Translations under genes and position numbers: made by a program
Source: Gnetum montanum
Taxonomy: Eukaryota; Streptophyta; Gnetopsida; Gnetales; Gnetaceae
Assembly: GCA_015680685.1 (NCBI GenBank)
Contig: MNCI01030241.1
Location: 340,580-404,579 of the forward strand
Length of the DNA: 64,000 nucleotides
Direction of reading: 5' to 3'
Notes under the pieces: generated by a model
Told to the model about the DNA's origin: nothing
Seen by the model: only the letters and a program-made list of their open reading frames with translations
Databases searched by the model: none
Part shown: positions 1-11,130 of the stretch, in pieces
How the letters are laid out: every line of letters starts with the position of its first letter
Numbering within the stretch: the first letter of the stretch is position 1

Positions 1-543
1 AAAATAAAGTAAAATAAAATAAATGCATAATAAAATAAAATAAAAGAAATGCATAAGAAAACAAATCTCAAGTGCTACAAGGATGAATCAAAGAGCTCAT
101 CTTTATTTTCCGTACACAAGGTGTGCTTAAGTACACAATGCTCGAATAAAGATTTGTTCACACTTAGACCTCCTGTTGTGGGCACTTGGAAAATACTCTA
201 ACTTTCAAACAGACTACAAGAGTTTTGCTACTTGACTGTTAAAAGACTTTCTTTTCAATTGTGCACCTGGGCACTGTATTTATAAGCTTGGGAGCAACTA
301 CTCTAATAATTAGAGTAATCGCTCTAATAATTAAAATAAATGCTAAAGTAACTGCTAGAGTAACCTCTATAATAATTAGAATAACTCCTAGAGTAACCAC
401 TAGAGTAACCACTCTAATAATTAGAATAACTGCTAGAGTAATCGCTAGAGTAACCACTCTAATAATTAGAGTAACTGCTAGAGTAGCTGCTAGAGTAACT
501 GCTCTAATAATTAGAATAACTGCTAGAGTAACTGCTCTCATCA
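1..543 (-). mobile_element. LTR of Ty3/gypsy type, minus strand, cut by window edge
   Basis: This segment matches 9112-9608, another minus-strand LTR, in the same order. It has an AAAAT microsatellite in U5, the R segment with the AATAAAGAT-type stretch, a TATA-like TTTATAA near 280, a repeat-built U3, and the LTR tip CTCATCA ending at 543. The following bases ACCAC (544-548) are the probable right target duplication. The intact target sequence is seen at 14583-14600 in a related element. The left part lies outside the window, so solo LTR and part of a full element cannot be told apart. Confidence 0.85.
298..541. repeat. U3 minisatellite built on CTCTAATAATTAGAG
   Basis: Six copies of an odd palindrome (arms CTCTAAT and ATTAGAG around one A, some degenerate) alternate with units like TGCTAGAGTAAC. 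The same array, with five copies, fills U3 of the LTR at 8625-9608. Open frames on both strands here are by-products of the repeat and not genes. Confidence 0.85.
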
Positions 544-548
544 ACCAC

Positions 549-675
549 TAGTAGGAGTAATTGACCAAAGTAAATGCAAATGTAAGGAAATTGGTAATAA
601 AAAAAAAAAATATTTCGATGTTAATAAATATTGTTTCAAAGGGTCACACTAAATTTTTAGTCAGTTGTGGGCATA
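549..675 (+). pseudogene. Fragment of ORF3 coiled-coil region and 3' leader of old element V0
   Basis: The first 60 bases translate as remnants of the ORF3 stretch also seen at 14590-14650 (LAKVNANVRKLVIENKN) and at about 28500 (LARANKKLRRLVAKNKN). The rest matches the short untranslated piece before an LTR, ending in a worn polypurine tract (GTTGTGGGCATA). The LTR at 1-543 cuts it on the left. It is the 3' end of the element whose LTR follows. Confidence 0.6.
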
Positions 676-773
676 CGATGAACATCGTTTCAAAGGGTTG
701 TGTTGATACATTAGCATCGATGTATGCTCTATTTTGTCAATGCATTAGCATTGATGTAAGCATAGTATTTTCC

Positions 774-780
774 TATATAA
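774..780 (+). promoter_or_regulatory. TATA box of old LTR
   Basis: TATATAA lies about 100 bp inside the LTR, just downstream of the U3 repeat units, the usual place of the retrotransposon core promoter. Confidence 0.5.
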
Positions 781-797
781 GTGAAAATACCCATTGC

Positions 798-987
798 AAT
801 TATGACACCATTTGGTCATTCCTTTACCTAGAAGTGCCTACATTGTGAACCAAGTAGATTGAATGAAATTTATTTGATGCTTAAGCATCCAAGGTATAGT
901 TTTTAAAAATTATGACACCATTTGGTCATTCCTTTACCTAGAAGTGCCTACATTGTGAACCAAGTAGATTGAATGAAATTTATTTGA
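798..987. repeat. Perfect 80-bp direct duplication, 110-bp period
   Basis: Bases 798-877 and 908-987 are identical by eye, with 30 unrelated bases between them. The sister LTR at 14718-15120 has only one copy, so the duplication happened in this LTR. Perfect identity inside an otherwise worn LTR means a recent event or an assembly error. Confidence 0.85.
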
Positions 988-1244
988 GTGAATACATACC
1001 TAAATACATTTTCATGATGGCAATAAAATCAAGATTCTTTCTTCATTGCATCACTCAAAATATCAGTTTAATTTACTTTCTTTGTAGTTTACTTTAATGT
1101 TATTTAATTTCATGAACTTAGTTAATTTACTTTTATTATAGTTAGTAGTTTGCATATGTATGATCAACTTCAAGCATAAATGTATTAACATTTAATGATC
1201 CTAGTAGTTATACTTGGTATGTCTAGTAGTGAATACTTGGTAAC

Positions 1245-1923
1245 TTATGAGCGTCAAAGTGTTGCATCAACAGGCCCCCATCGATGGGGCCCTATTTATG
1301 TGGTGTGTCCCCATTGACAGGGACACATCGATGTAGTGTTTTCTACATTGATGGGGTCTCATTGATGCAAGCCTAGAGCAAAAACTCTAAATACTAGCTC
1401 CTAGCCATGTTTATGGGAATTAGTTTCATAGTAGTAGCAAAGCTCTTGCAATTTGTTTATTCAAAAGTTAGAATATTTTTCCCAAATACCCACAACAAGA
1501 GTCATTGAGTGTACGGATCTTTATTCGAGCATTGTTGTAACCGTTGGCTCAGAAACAATTAGCGTTTGATAGCCTAGTAGTGTTTGCACAAAGTTCAAGA
1601 TGTGTCCGAGAAGTGGAAACGATTACTTGTGTTGGGCTAGATTAGATTTTAGTTGACTTAGCAATTAATCACTCTTACTTTCATCTTTGTTATAGGTAAG
1701 TAATTTCATAAAAACACAAAATAACAAAAATCTTAAGCCTCAGTCACACTTAACCATATAATTGCATTCCAAAAGTTGGATTGGGAAGACAACGAATGGA
1801 TAACATGCACACACTATTTAGCTCTAGTGTATTTAGTAATTATAGTCTACGAAATTTGACCAGATTGCATGTGAATGCCTGTGATTCATATGGTTGGGCA
1901 TAGGGGTACCTTGTCTCTCATCA
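1245..1923 (+). mobile_element. Chimeric 5' LTR (X U3-R joined to Y U5)
   Basis: It starts TTATGAG (from TGATGAG) and ends CTCTCATCA just before a primer-binding site. Up to about 1545 it matches the X 3' LTR at 29641 (GATGGGG-type U3, TCCTAGCCATGTTTATGGGAAT). After that it matches the Y 3' LTR at 11273-12134, with CAGAAACAATTAGCGTTTGATAG and onward nearly base for base, and no longer matches the X LTR. It is shorter (679 bp) than either parent. Confidence 0.75.
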
Positions 1924-1942
1924 TTGGCACTGTTGTTGGGGA
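1924..1942 (+). other. Primer-binding site, tRNA-Asp type (worn)
   Basis: TTGGCACTGTTGTTGGGGA directly follows the LTR end. It fits the complement of the tRNA-Asp 3' end (TGGCGCCGTTGCCGGGGA) with only C-to-T or G-to-A changes. Confidence 0.75.
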
Positions 1943-2088
1943 CTTGTAGTTCTTTGCGCACTATCTAAACCCAATGAAACTTAGTAACCTTGTTATTCAA
2001 ACCCTAGAGTGGAATCCTAAAAAAACAAAAATTATTATCATTAAATTAAACCTCAACTGCACACTATTTAAAAGTTTATTAACATAAA

Positions 2089-4353
2089 ATGTTTTCTTCT
2101 CATAGGAGCCCATCTCTGCCTAGGGCAGTTTAGGTGCCGCAGCAATACCAGGTGGTATATGCTCATCTCGATGAGTATGTACCAGACTTTACCTTCATCT
2201 TACATCAAGATGAATTGATGCGGTGGTGTGATATTGAAGGCAACATTGTGTTGCCACTTGACTGATCTATTCTAGCAATGCTCCAGCTAATGCTTGCACG
2301 ACATGGGCTTCAACATCTCCATGGAGAATATGAGATGCGAGATCCCAACTTAAGGGATTACCATCCCACTAAAGTGCAAAGATTAAGTGATTGTCAGCTG
2401 GAGCACCAACAAGAGCTTATGAAGGGCAAGGGATCAAATATCCTTCCACCTCCACTTAGCCCAATTGATGAAGGTGACCACTTCTTTAGTGATTCTCCTC
2501 TTTTTGACTTTGTTCAAGGAGTCCTCAACCAGAATGTATAATCCAGAATTCATAATCCAGGTTCTGGTCAAAATAGATCGAATGAAAAAAATGGATCTAG
2601 AGAAGCAAGTCAAGAAAAGGGGGACAAAGGAGATCATGACCATGATTGTGGTTGCGAGCATTGAAGGAAGGGTGATAAGCAGCAACATAGAGCAAGTTCC
2701 CATTTTTCTTCCCCTTCATCATTATTGTCTTCTTTTTCATCTAGTTCAGATCATGGCCATAGAAGAAATAATTGTGATGGAGGTGACCGATGGGACTAGA
2801 ACAATAGAAGGCACTGTTGGGATAGTCATGACCAAATACGTAGGCAATCCAGAGAGGCCCATCATCAAGAAAGAAGGGCTAGTAGAGAACATCATAGGCA
2901 CCACCATCATGGCCTTAATAAACCTCTACTTGCTACTCAGGGCATGTTGAATATTGTAGAGGTTGTGAGAATTCCAACAATGCATGTGAAGAATAGCAAC
3001 ATAAAAAGGCTGGATATGAACAACATCCCTTGGTTTGAGGAAGGATATGATGCTAATATGAAAAATCATCTCCAGGCCTTCCAAGATGCATGTGCCTTGC
3101 AAAATATTGAAAATGATTGGCAAAAGATAAAATTATTTTTAAGGACACTCATAAAGGAAGCAAAAAATTAGTATCAATTCTTGGATCCTGAATTAATCAG
3201 GTAGTGGAGTACGATGTTGGAGTTATTCAATGATAAATATCAAACGTACTCTCGGGTATCCAATCTAAGGAAACAAATTCAAGGGTGGAAACAAGAGAAT
3301 CATGAGCCCTTGGATGCTGCTATTGGCCAATACTACTCTCTGCTGCATAGGTGTCCTGACCATGGATACTCTTAGCTTGATCAGCTTCGCCATATCATAA
3401 ATGGATTGCGATCTAAAACTAGGAAAACCTTGGCATCTATGCCCAAGGGAGATTGACAGAGTTAAGCATCCATTGGATTCAAAAATTAATTGAGCAGATA
3501 GTCAAGGAGGAGGGAGAACTGAGAAAACATGAAAGTGCAGAAGAATACAACTGGGATCCTTCTATTCAGAAAAAGGAGATTTGATTTTGTGATAGTGAGG
3601 ATGAATTTGCCAAAGATGAGGTGGTTAATCAGAAAACCTTGGCATTCCAAAAATTGCAATCAGAAATTACGGCTAAGGCTGATCAATTATGGGACTCCAT
3701 GCACAATAGGTTTCAAGTTGTTTTAAAAATTGTTGAAGAGTCCAAGAAGTAAAGTGGTGAGCGTGAGCACTGGAGGCGTAAGGAATCTAAACGTGCCATA
3801 TCTAAGGGTAAAGGTAAAATGACTACGATAGAGATGGCTACGGATAGTGATTTAGATGATGATGATAGGTGTGATGTCTGCCAGTATGAACATCCTAAGG
3901 GATGTTATTCAGTTGTATCACACTTGTAGGAATTTGGGATGTATGCCTTGCATCCATGACTTGCACAAAGGCAAACACCCAAAAGATTACCTTATCCACA
4001 AGACAATCCTTTGACAGTTCCACCAACCACAACAATATTATCTATGTGGAACTCATCTACAACCTTATGAATTGTACTAGTAGTGGCAGCAACCACAATC
4101 ATGGGCATTGCCACCTCCAAGAAAGCAATACCCGTATCGGCAACCAGATCCCTACGGTTACTATGTTCAGCAACCTTCATCTCCAAGGAACTCCTTTAGT
4201 CATGTTGCTACTTACCAACCTCACCACTACCCTATTGAAACATACCAATCGCCATATCTAAGGAGAGATGCCACCTACTACCCTCATGTACCTCTTGTTC
4301 CTGCACCTACTGCTCCACCTCCTACACAGCTACCAACTGCTCCATCCATGTAG
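2089..4353 (+). pseudogene. gag: Gag of element Y, degenerate
   Basis: An ATG at 2089 opens MFSSHRSPSLPR, which lines up with the gag starts of D (37288) and Z (21439 minus). The conserved N-terminal words VVYAHLDEYVPDFTFILH and DIEGNIVLPLD follow. The retrotransposon gag core (RLDMNNIPWFEEGYD, HLQAFQDACALQNIE, MLELFNDKYQ) runs about 2990-3430. A short zinc-knuckle-like CDVCQYEHPKGC is at 3870-3905 and a proline/tyrosine-rich tail at 4100-4350. Stops break the frame many times, for example CAG changed to TAG in the tail. The frame runs on into protease, so gag and pol were one ORF. Gag would form the cytoplasmic particle. It is dead here. Confidence 0.8.
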
Positions 4354-4587
4354 GGTGAATTACTTGCACAAACACAACAAAGGAATGCTACGAGGACAGT
4401 TAATCTACAATCGGTTAATCCATTAAGCGGGTCAGAACCATGAACAAAGAAAAGACCCTTCTTCCAACATCGTAGTCCACCAAAGCTCTCTGACACATTA
4501 GTGGTTGGTAACCCTACTCCTCCAACTTCCTCTGTTTCCTCTTTATCCAAGTCACCTTCAAACCAAAATCCTTCTCGAATCCATACT

Positions 4588-5085
4588 ATAATGTTGACAA
4601 ATGTTGTATCCGATTGGATTTGAGCTGGTAACCTGCCTAGAAAATTAGTTGATCATGGGAGTCCCCTAGTTTACTTGCAAATTGCTAGGAATGAACCTTG
4701 TAAAACTCTTTTTTACTCTAGTTCTAGTGTTAATTTGATCTCACATGAGATTTACACAATGTGGAACCTTCCTCCCTTAAAGAAGAGCAACATCTAGCTG
4801 GAATTGGTGAACTAGTCCATCACTGTTCCATTGGGATTGGTTGAGGACATCATCATCATTGTTTGTGGGTGGTCATATCTTGTTGATTTCCTAGTAATCA
4901 AAGTGGAGAATTGCAAGGGGGACTTTCCAATTAATATGGGAAGGGTGTGGTTAAGTACTGTTGATGCCAAAATGGGCATTAGAGATCTTTTCTTAGAAAT
5001 ATCAAAAGAAAATGAGTTTGGGAAGATCAAGAAGAAGAGAGTTCCATGTATTGTGTACAACAATTCAAGATACCATTGTGTGTAG
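4588..5085 (+). pseudogene. pol: Aspartic protease of element Y, catalytic Asp lost
   Basis: The order of words matches the other copies: MLTNVVSDWI at the start, then the active-site region, PLGLVEDI, WSYLVDFLVIKVEN, and the C-terminal INMGRVWLST (equivalent of the IMGR-L motif of plant gypsy proteases). Where D and Z read ALLDSG or ALLDSA, this copy reads LFYSSSSVNLIS. The aspartate codon GAT/GAC has become TAC, so the protease could not work even without the several stops. The frame is shared with gag. Confidence 0.75.
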
Positions 5086-5329
5086 AAGTTATGGTTAATA
5101 AAGCAAACATCTATCTTTGCATGGAAGCAATGTGCACCAGAAGCTGAGATCCAGAGATGTTAGTATGTAGCAGCCACAAAACAAGAAGGCACCTAGTGGT
5201 TGACAGCTGATTCTAGAAGTAGTATATTATGCATGGAACCTATTGAGGGCCTAACGTACGAATATGTTGTAAGTATGAATGAACTCGAGCAAGTTCATCA
5301 CTAGCTCTCCAAAGGAGCAAATGATAATG

Positions 5330-6410
5330 TCAATTGGGGTGAGCTGAAAATTCTTGATAATTTTAAACATGAGCCCCTTGAATTGAAGACACTACCAGTT
5401 GGAATGGAGTACGTATTTTTGAAAAGTGGAAAACTGGTTATCATTAACACCAAGCTTGCTACTAAATAGAAGAGAAAACTAATAAAAGTTATGAAAAAAT
5501 GGTTAACAGCCTTTGCCTGGTCATATTCCGAACTTATGAGGATAGATCCAAGAATATGCCAGCACCGAATATACATTGACCTCACCGTCAAGCCGAAATG
5601 ACAACCATAGCGGCATTTAAATCCCAAGTTAAAACAGATTGTCAAAGAGGAGATTAAACAAATCCTCAAAGCGGGATTCATCTACCCTATCATAGATAGT
5701 GAGTGGGTTAGTCCACTCATGATCATACCAAAGAAAGGAGGTAAATGGCAAGTGTGCATTGATTTTTGGCTGTTCAACATGGCAACTTTCAAGGATCATT
5801 TTTCGTTGCCTTTTGTAGACCGAGTGGTGGACACAATCTCTAGGCACTATTATTACAACTTTCTGGATGGTTATAGTGGCTATAACCAAATTCAGATTGC
5901 ACCAGAGGACTAGGCACAGACAGCTTTCACAAGTCCTTTGGGAACTTTTGCTTACTTTCAGATGCCATTTGATCTATGTAATGCCCCAACCACATTTCAA
6001 CAATTATTTTTTAGCATTTTCCAACAATAGATCGGTAGTAGGATAGAAGTCTTTATGGATGATTTTTCTACCTACAAAGCTACATTTGAGCAAGCCTTGG
6101 ATCATCTTGAGCAGGTGTTGAAGAGATGTGGTAAAAAAAACCTCTAGCTCAATTGGCAAAAGAGCCATCTTATGGTGCAGGAAGGCATAATCTTGGGGCA
6201 TCGCATTTCAAAAGAAGGAATCGAGGTGGACCCTGAAAAAATAAGGGTCATCCAAGGAATAACCCGTCAACCCGAAATAGTCAAAGAAGTGCAGTCATTC
6301 CGTAGTCATACTAGCTACTACTGGAGCTTCATTGAGATTTTTTTTCAAAATCGCCAAGCCATTGGTAGAATTGACAAAGAAGGATGGATTGTTTGTATGG
6401 ACCCCTGCAC
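5330..6410 (+). pseudogene. pol: Reverse transcriptase of element Y
   Basis: The domain begins with the lineage-typical lead PLELKTLPVGMEY and VIINTKLA (5370-5460). The RT palm and fingers follow: WVSPLMIIPKKGGKWQVC (5705-5755), FLDGYSGYNQIQ with the first catalytic Asp at 5866, and VFMDDFST at 6046-6072 with both Asp codons kept (6058-6063). The thumb/connection has LGHRISKEGIEVDPEKI and SFRSHTSYYWSFIE. There are stops at several former CAG/TGG codons. RT copies the element RNA into DNA in the Gag particle. The key residues survive but the reading frame does not. Confidence 0.85.
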
Positions 6411-6474
6411 ATGAAGTAGCATTTCAATAATTGAAGCAAAAGCTTATTGAAACTCCCATTCTTCAAACACCAGA

Positions 6475-6885
6475 TTGATCCAGACCATTTCATGTAATGA
6501 CCGATGCATCAAAGTATGCTTTGCAGGTAGTGCTTACATAGGTGGATAATCAAAAATGTCTATATTACATTCACTATGCAAGCTAGAGCATTGTAGCTGA
6601 ACAATTGAACTACACCACCACAGAAAAGGAGTTGATGGCAGTGGTGTTTGCCTTAGAGAAGTTTAGGCACTATGTGCTTGGCTACAAAGTTTTTGTGCAC
6701 ACAGATCATAGTGCCATCCAATTTTTAATGAATAAACTAGTGATGAGCCCCCGTGTCATATAGTGGCTTGTGATTTTGCAGGAATTTGATCTTATGGTGA
6801 TAGATCGTAAAGGTGTGGAGAATGTGGTCACAGATTGTAAAGGTGTGGAAAATGTGGTCGTAGATCACTTATCGTGACTAAGATG
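6475..6885 (+). pseudogene. pol: RNase H of element Y with in-frame 30-bp duplication
   Basis: VMTDASKYAL (about 6496), the TTEKELMAVVFALEKFRHYV block (6625-6680), FVHTDHSAIQF (about 6694-6725) and VVDHLS (about 6855) give the expected Asp-Glu-Asp-Asp order of a gypsy RNase H. Bases 6802-6831 and 6832-6861 are a tandem in-frame duplication of ten codons (D(R/C)KGVENVV), absent from D and E. TAG and TGA stops occur. The domain removes RNA from the RNA-DNA hybrid. Confidence 0.8.
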
Positions 6886-7059
6886 GGATGACAAGGAGAT
6901 AGAGAGCCCTTTATCTAATAAATTCCCTAAAAAATTTCTCCTTGCAGGTGCTATTAATGCACAAATGCCTGATGAACCAAAATGGCATGATGCCATCCTT
7001 ACTTATCTACTCAAGCAAGAACTACTGCAAGGGCTGGACACTAGAAAGAAACAACAATT

Positions 7060-8267
7060 TCTTCACTAGGTCAAGCATTTCATGAAGATTAATGGAAACC
7101 TTTACAAAGTTTGTCTCGATGGCTTGGTACAATGGTATGTCCTTGATATGGATCAATTGTGTGTTCTCGAGGATGCTCATGAATGTCCTTTTTGGGGGCC
7201 ATTATGTTGGGAGATGCACAGCCATAAAAATCCTCATAATAGGGTATTATTGGCCAACAATCTTCAAGGATGCACACCAATTTGTCTGCACTTGTGATCG
7301 TTACCAAAGGGATGGTGGAATGATAGCTCAAATTTAGGGACCACAATAATGGATACAACCTCTTGAGCCATTTGATATTTTGGGCATTGACTTTATGGGT
7401 CCCATTACACCTTTATCAAATGGAAAGGCATATATAATAGTCGTAGTTGACTATTGTATCAAGTGGGCAGAAGCAGTAGCTGTCACTGACTGTACATCTA
7501 TCATTGTTGCTCGGTTTGTATAACAAAACATTGTAAATAGTTTTGGTGTACCTTGTGTGTTAATTTCTGATAATGGAACTCATTTTATAGGTGCCACTTT
7601 CTAGAAACTGATGTAGCACTTAGGCATTGAACATAAACTCATAACACCATATCACCCCCAAGCCAATGATCAAGCTGAGGTCACTAATCGGGAGATTACA
7701 AAAATCTTAACGCATACCATTAGAAAATATCAAACATACTGGAGCACTAAATTAAATGATTTCCTTTGGGCCTATTGCTCCACATGGAAGCTTCTCATAG
7801 GTTATTCTCCCCATGAGCTTGTGTACGAAAAACTACCAACATTGCCTATCCAATCCAAGCTCCATACACTCTCTACAGCCTGTGACCTTGACCTAAATCT
7901 AAGTCTAGCATAGAAAGAACAATTGATGAACCTTAACTTGCTAGACAAAAATCGGTTAATGGCCCTGTCATCTAATGAAATGGATAAGGCATTCAACAAG
8001 AAAGATCATGACCTCAAAATAAGAAAAGTCAAGTTTCAACCAAGAGACAAGGTTCTCTTTTGGAATCTTGCACATGTACCCCAACGAAGCAAATTTCAAA
8101 CAATGTGGGAAGGACCTTACATCATAGATGAGACTTTTCCATCTGGGGCCATGATCATCTACAAACATGATAGCCCAAATAAGAAACAATTAGTTAACAT
8201 TCAACAAATAAAACCTTTCCATGAGCCCAAGCTAACCAACTCAACAAACACCTCACTAGATGGATAA
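7060..8267 (+). pseudogene. pol: Integrase of element Y
   Basis: The HHCC zinc region is recognisable across frames (DAHECPFWG near 7175; HQFVCTCDRYQRDGGM near 7276-7323). The catalytic core keeps all three acidic positions: GIDFMGPIT (Asp at 7389), LISDNGTHF (Asp at 7569) and NDQAEVTNREI (Glu at 7677), which gives the canonical D-35-E spacing. The C-terminal part has LLIGYSPHELVY, a KVKFQPRDKV block, then GPYIIDETFPSGAM and VNIQQIKPFHE, ending in a TAA stop at 8265-8267. I see no chromodomain, in keeping with Tat/Athila. Stops and frame changes make it inactive. Confidence 0.85.
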
Positions 8268-8304
8268 CCACACTCAATCTTTCAGATATCTTCCTTCCAA
8301 CTTG

Positions 8305-8320
8305 GTCATGGGGGAGATGG
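8305..8320 (+). promoter_or_regulatory. Internal polypurine-tract-like motif after integrase
   Basis: GTCATGGGGGAGATGG recurs at the same place, just after the integrase stop, in every copy that has this region. It closely resembles the true 3' tract (GTCATGGGGGTA) next to the LTR. Confidence 0.55.
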
Positions 8321-8624
8321 CCATCCATACTAACACCTCTTGTGGCTCCTCAGTATTTTGACTTTTTTTTTTGTTTTACACATTTTTGATTTTACAACTT
8401 TTTGTTTTCATCTTCTTTGTTTTACATATTTGTATTTTTAAGATTATTGATCTTCTCTTAGTTTTTTTTACAACATTGTTACTATATTCAATATCTATTG
8501 TCTACTCTTTTGCATTCTTTTGTGGTTATGATTGCTTGTGTTTGATGTGTTTCTCTACTTTTTCTACTAATAAGGTGGCAGGCATAATGGTAATGCACTA
8601 CTCGATGATGGTATGCTTCATTTG

Positions 8625-9608
8625 TGATGAGCAGCGAGGTACAAATGCTCAACCATACAAATACAAGTGTTTTACGCAAGATCCGATCGAATTCCAAGGA
8701 CTAAGTGCTTATGCGCCCTCATGGAACAAGGACGGGTTGGTTGATCGTTGTCTTCCCAAACTTACTTGTATGTCACAATTGTATGGTTAGGTAAGTTTGA
8801 GGCATATTATTTTTATGGCTTTTATGTTTTTATGTCCTGCTGCTAATAAGGGAGGAGAGAGAGATAACTAAGTGACTAATTTAACTTAACTACTGATTAA
8901 CTAGGCTTTAACTAATCCTAACACCAATATCCATTCTCACTTGCCGGACACATCTTGAACCAACACAACACTACTAGGATTACCAAACGCTAATCGTCAT
9001 TGGGTTACCAAGTGTTACACGCATGCTCGAAGTGATTGTAATTTGTAATTTAATGATTTGCTTAATTGATCAAAATGAATTGCTACGCTAATAACATAAA
9101 TGTAAAGTGCATAAAATAAAATAAAATAAAATAAATGCATAAGAAAATAAAATAAAAGAAATGCGTAAGAAAACAAATGTCAAGTGCTGCAAGGATGAAT
9201 CAAAGAGCTTGTCTTTATTGCCATACACAAGGTGTGCTCAAGTACACAATGCTTGAATAAAGATCCGTCCACACTTAGACCTCCTGCTACGGGCACTTGG
9301 AAAATACTCTAACTTTCTAACAAACTACAAGAGTTTCACTACTTAACTGCTAAAATACTTTCTCCCAATTGTGCGCTTGGGCACTATATTTATAGACTTG
9401 GGAGCAACTACTCTAATAATTAGAGTAATCGCTCTAATAATTAGAATAACTACTAAAGAAACCGCTAGAGTAATAACTCTAATAATTAGAATAACTGCTA
9501 GAGTAACCGCTAGAGTAACCACTCTAATAATTAGAGTAACTGCTAGAGTAACCACTAAAGTAACTGCTCTAATAATTAGAATAATTGCTAGAGTCACCAC
9601 TCTCATCA
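8625..9608 (-). mobile_element. Solo LTR, minus strand, target duplication ATTTG
   Basis: Plus-strand text starts TGATGAGCAGCGAGG and ends CTCTCATCA. ATTTG lies on both sides (8620-8624 and 9609-9613). The 984 bp contain U5, an AAAAT microsatellite (about 9115-9155), R, a TATAAATA core promoter read on minus at about 9388-9396, and the CTCTAATAATTAGAG-type U3. No internal region is attached, so it formed by LTR-LTR recombination. It lies in the Y untranslated region, antisense to Y. Confidence 0.92.
9407..9605. repeat. U3 minisatellite, CTCTAATAATTAGAG units
   Basis: Five copies of the odd palindrome alternate with TGCTAGAGTAAC-type units, as in 298-541. The central AATAATT fits the AATNATT pseudopalindrome bound by plant HD-Zip factors. 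That link is inference. Confidence 0.8.
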
Positions 9609-10904
9609 ATTTGTAATTTGATTGTCAATGTGTGGTTTCTGACTTTGAATGTCATTACTGATGACTCGGACATGTTTTCTTTTTATGTAACAGGTAGTGA
9701 GTGCACATCACCCACCCATCCACATACTCTATGGTTTTTCCTAGTTTTGGAAGCGTGCAGTCTCTTCTTCATTAATGCAACTTTAATAAATTGATGACTT
9801 GTGTAGTTTCTGAAATTGGGAAGGAATCAAAGGTTTGGACAAGGTATGGCTTCAAAGGGATGCAATATTCTTTGTGCTATTCTGTTTTCTTGTGTGTAGG
9901 AGTGTTCTCGTAAGCTTCTCACTATTTCGCATCATTTTACAATAGGAAGTCAAATAAGTTCTTGCATGGTGTGGTCCTCATAAAAAAAAGATGAGGATTC
10001 AAAGCACACCTCTTAGATAAAAAAAATGTGAAAAATGCATGGGTCTTTGCATGGTGTGGTTCCCATTCAAAAAAAAACATGGGAATTCAAAGCACACCTC
10101 TTAGACCAAAGAAAAGGGCTATAAGCATTGGTTATGAGATTTGTCTTGTCTCCTCTAACTAAGGCCCTTTCTCACTTCCTATCTTCACTCCAATTTGGAA
10201 TGCTGGTTGTTTTGTGGAAGCATTATTGTGTCTCAGGGGATGGACTAACCTTAGAATGTCAATTCGAAGTTACTAAAAGTCATTTAATCACAAATTCCAC
10301 AAGGGACTGCATGTGATCATAATTAGGAACTCCATTCCACTCTCTTTTTCATCCATCTATGCTTTTCATGCCTCACCTCGCTGCCGGTTTCATATTTTGA
10401 TTCAATGTTATGGTTTGATGTGTCAGGTTTCTTAGTCAATTACTTTTGGGTTTTTGTACTTAACTTTCCATAACCATTAATCATCCATGGTGCCCACGGA
10501 CTCCTTGGTTTGAAGTTATGTAAGGACATAAAAGGCCTAACCCTGCTTTGGGGAGGACCCACTTGCATATCTTTTGGTTTGGTTAAGTTTTTTACCCTTA
10601 GACATTGTTACAATTAAATTATTTTTATTTATTTACCCCATCCAAGTCATCCAATTGTATGTACCTTCACAACTTTTTGTAATGAACTCCTTTTTATTGT
10701 TGTGAATACCCTCTTTCCAGTATTTCATGTGTTAAGCTTTTTCAGAATTGTATGGATCACTTCTATTACTTAACCCATTCGTCAATCTTTCCACTAACAA
10801 CATCAAGTAACTAATCTATCACAATCACAACCTAGCTAGATAAAATCACTGACGAGACAAGGTATTCAACCATTATCTGTTGCATTATATATACTAATCC
10901 TTGG

Positions 10905-11130
10905 TTTTGTTGTGATTGTAGTGGGAAGCGTGGACTAGAAGCGGGACTATCTTCACCAAGGAAGATGCAACCATATCACTCGTGAGAGATTGTTCATAGC
11001 CGCTGGATCTCTTCTACCTCTTCCTCATTCTTTTGTTGCCAAGAGGGGTTGGATGTCCTTTGGATCTATTGGTGTTCTTTCTTATTGTCATGAACACCTA
11101 ATTTTGTACATAATTGTAATATTGTATGCT
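10905..11130 (+). pseudogene. Collapsed ORF3 of element Y (start and end remnants)
   Basis: TGTTGTGATTGTAGTGGGAAGC...GGGACTATCTTCACCAAGG resembles the ORF3 start region at 26530-26600. It runs within about 100 bp into text like the ORF3 end (CTCTTCTACCTC...TTTTGTTGCC). Nearly all of ORF3, about 2.8 kb, appears deleted here. Confidence 0.4.

Larger units (their letters stand above)
676..1244 (+). mobile_element. Old LTR, left portion (split by the 29-kb composite insertion)
   Basis: It begins CGATGAAC (from TGATGAAC) right after a polypurine-like tract. U3 holds two CATTAGCAT(C/T)GATGTA units, then a TATATAA box (774-780), an R/U5 with AATAAAATC, and the U5 words CTTCAAGCATAAA and TACTTGG. 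It stops at CTTG-GTAAC and resumes at 30585 after a GTAAC target duplication. A truncated sister copy lies at 14718-15120. Confidence 0.75.

Noticed and set aside
239-551. Open frames on both strands of about 100 codons (repeated LIIR/ARVT words)
   Set aside because: They come from the short palindromic U3 repeat, which is open in several frames. The same occurs at 9343-9616.
3902-4353. Several frames of 64-119 codons
   Set aside because: Shadows of the Pro/Tyr/Gln-rich gag tail of Y in other frames. Only the frame following the knuckle-like motif matches the sister copies.
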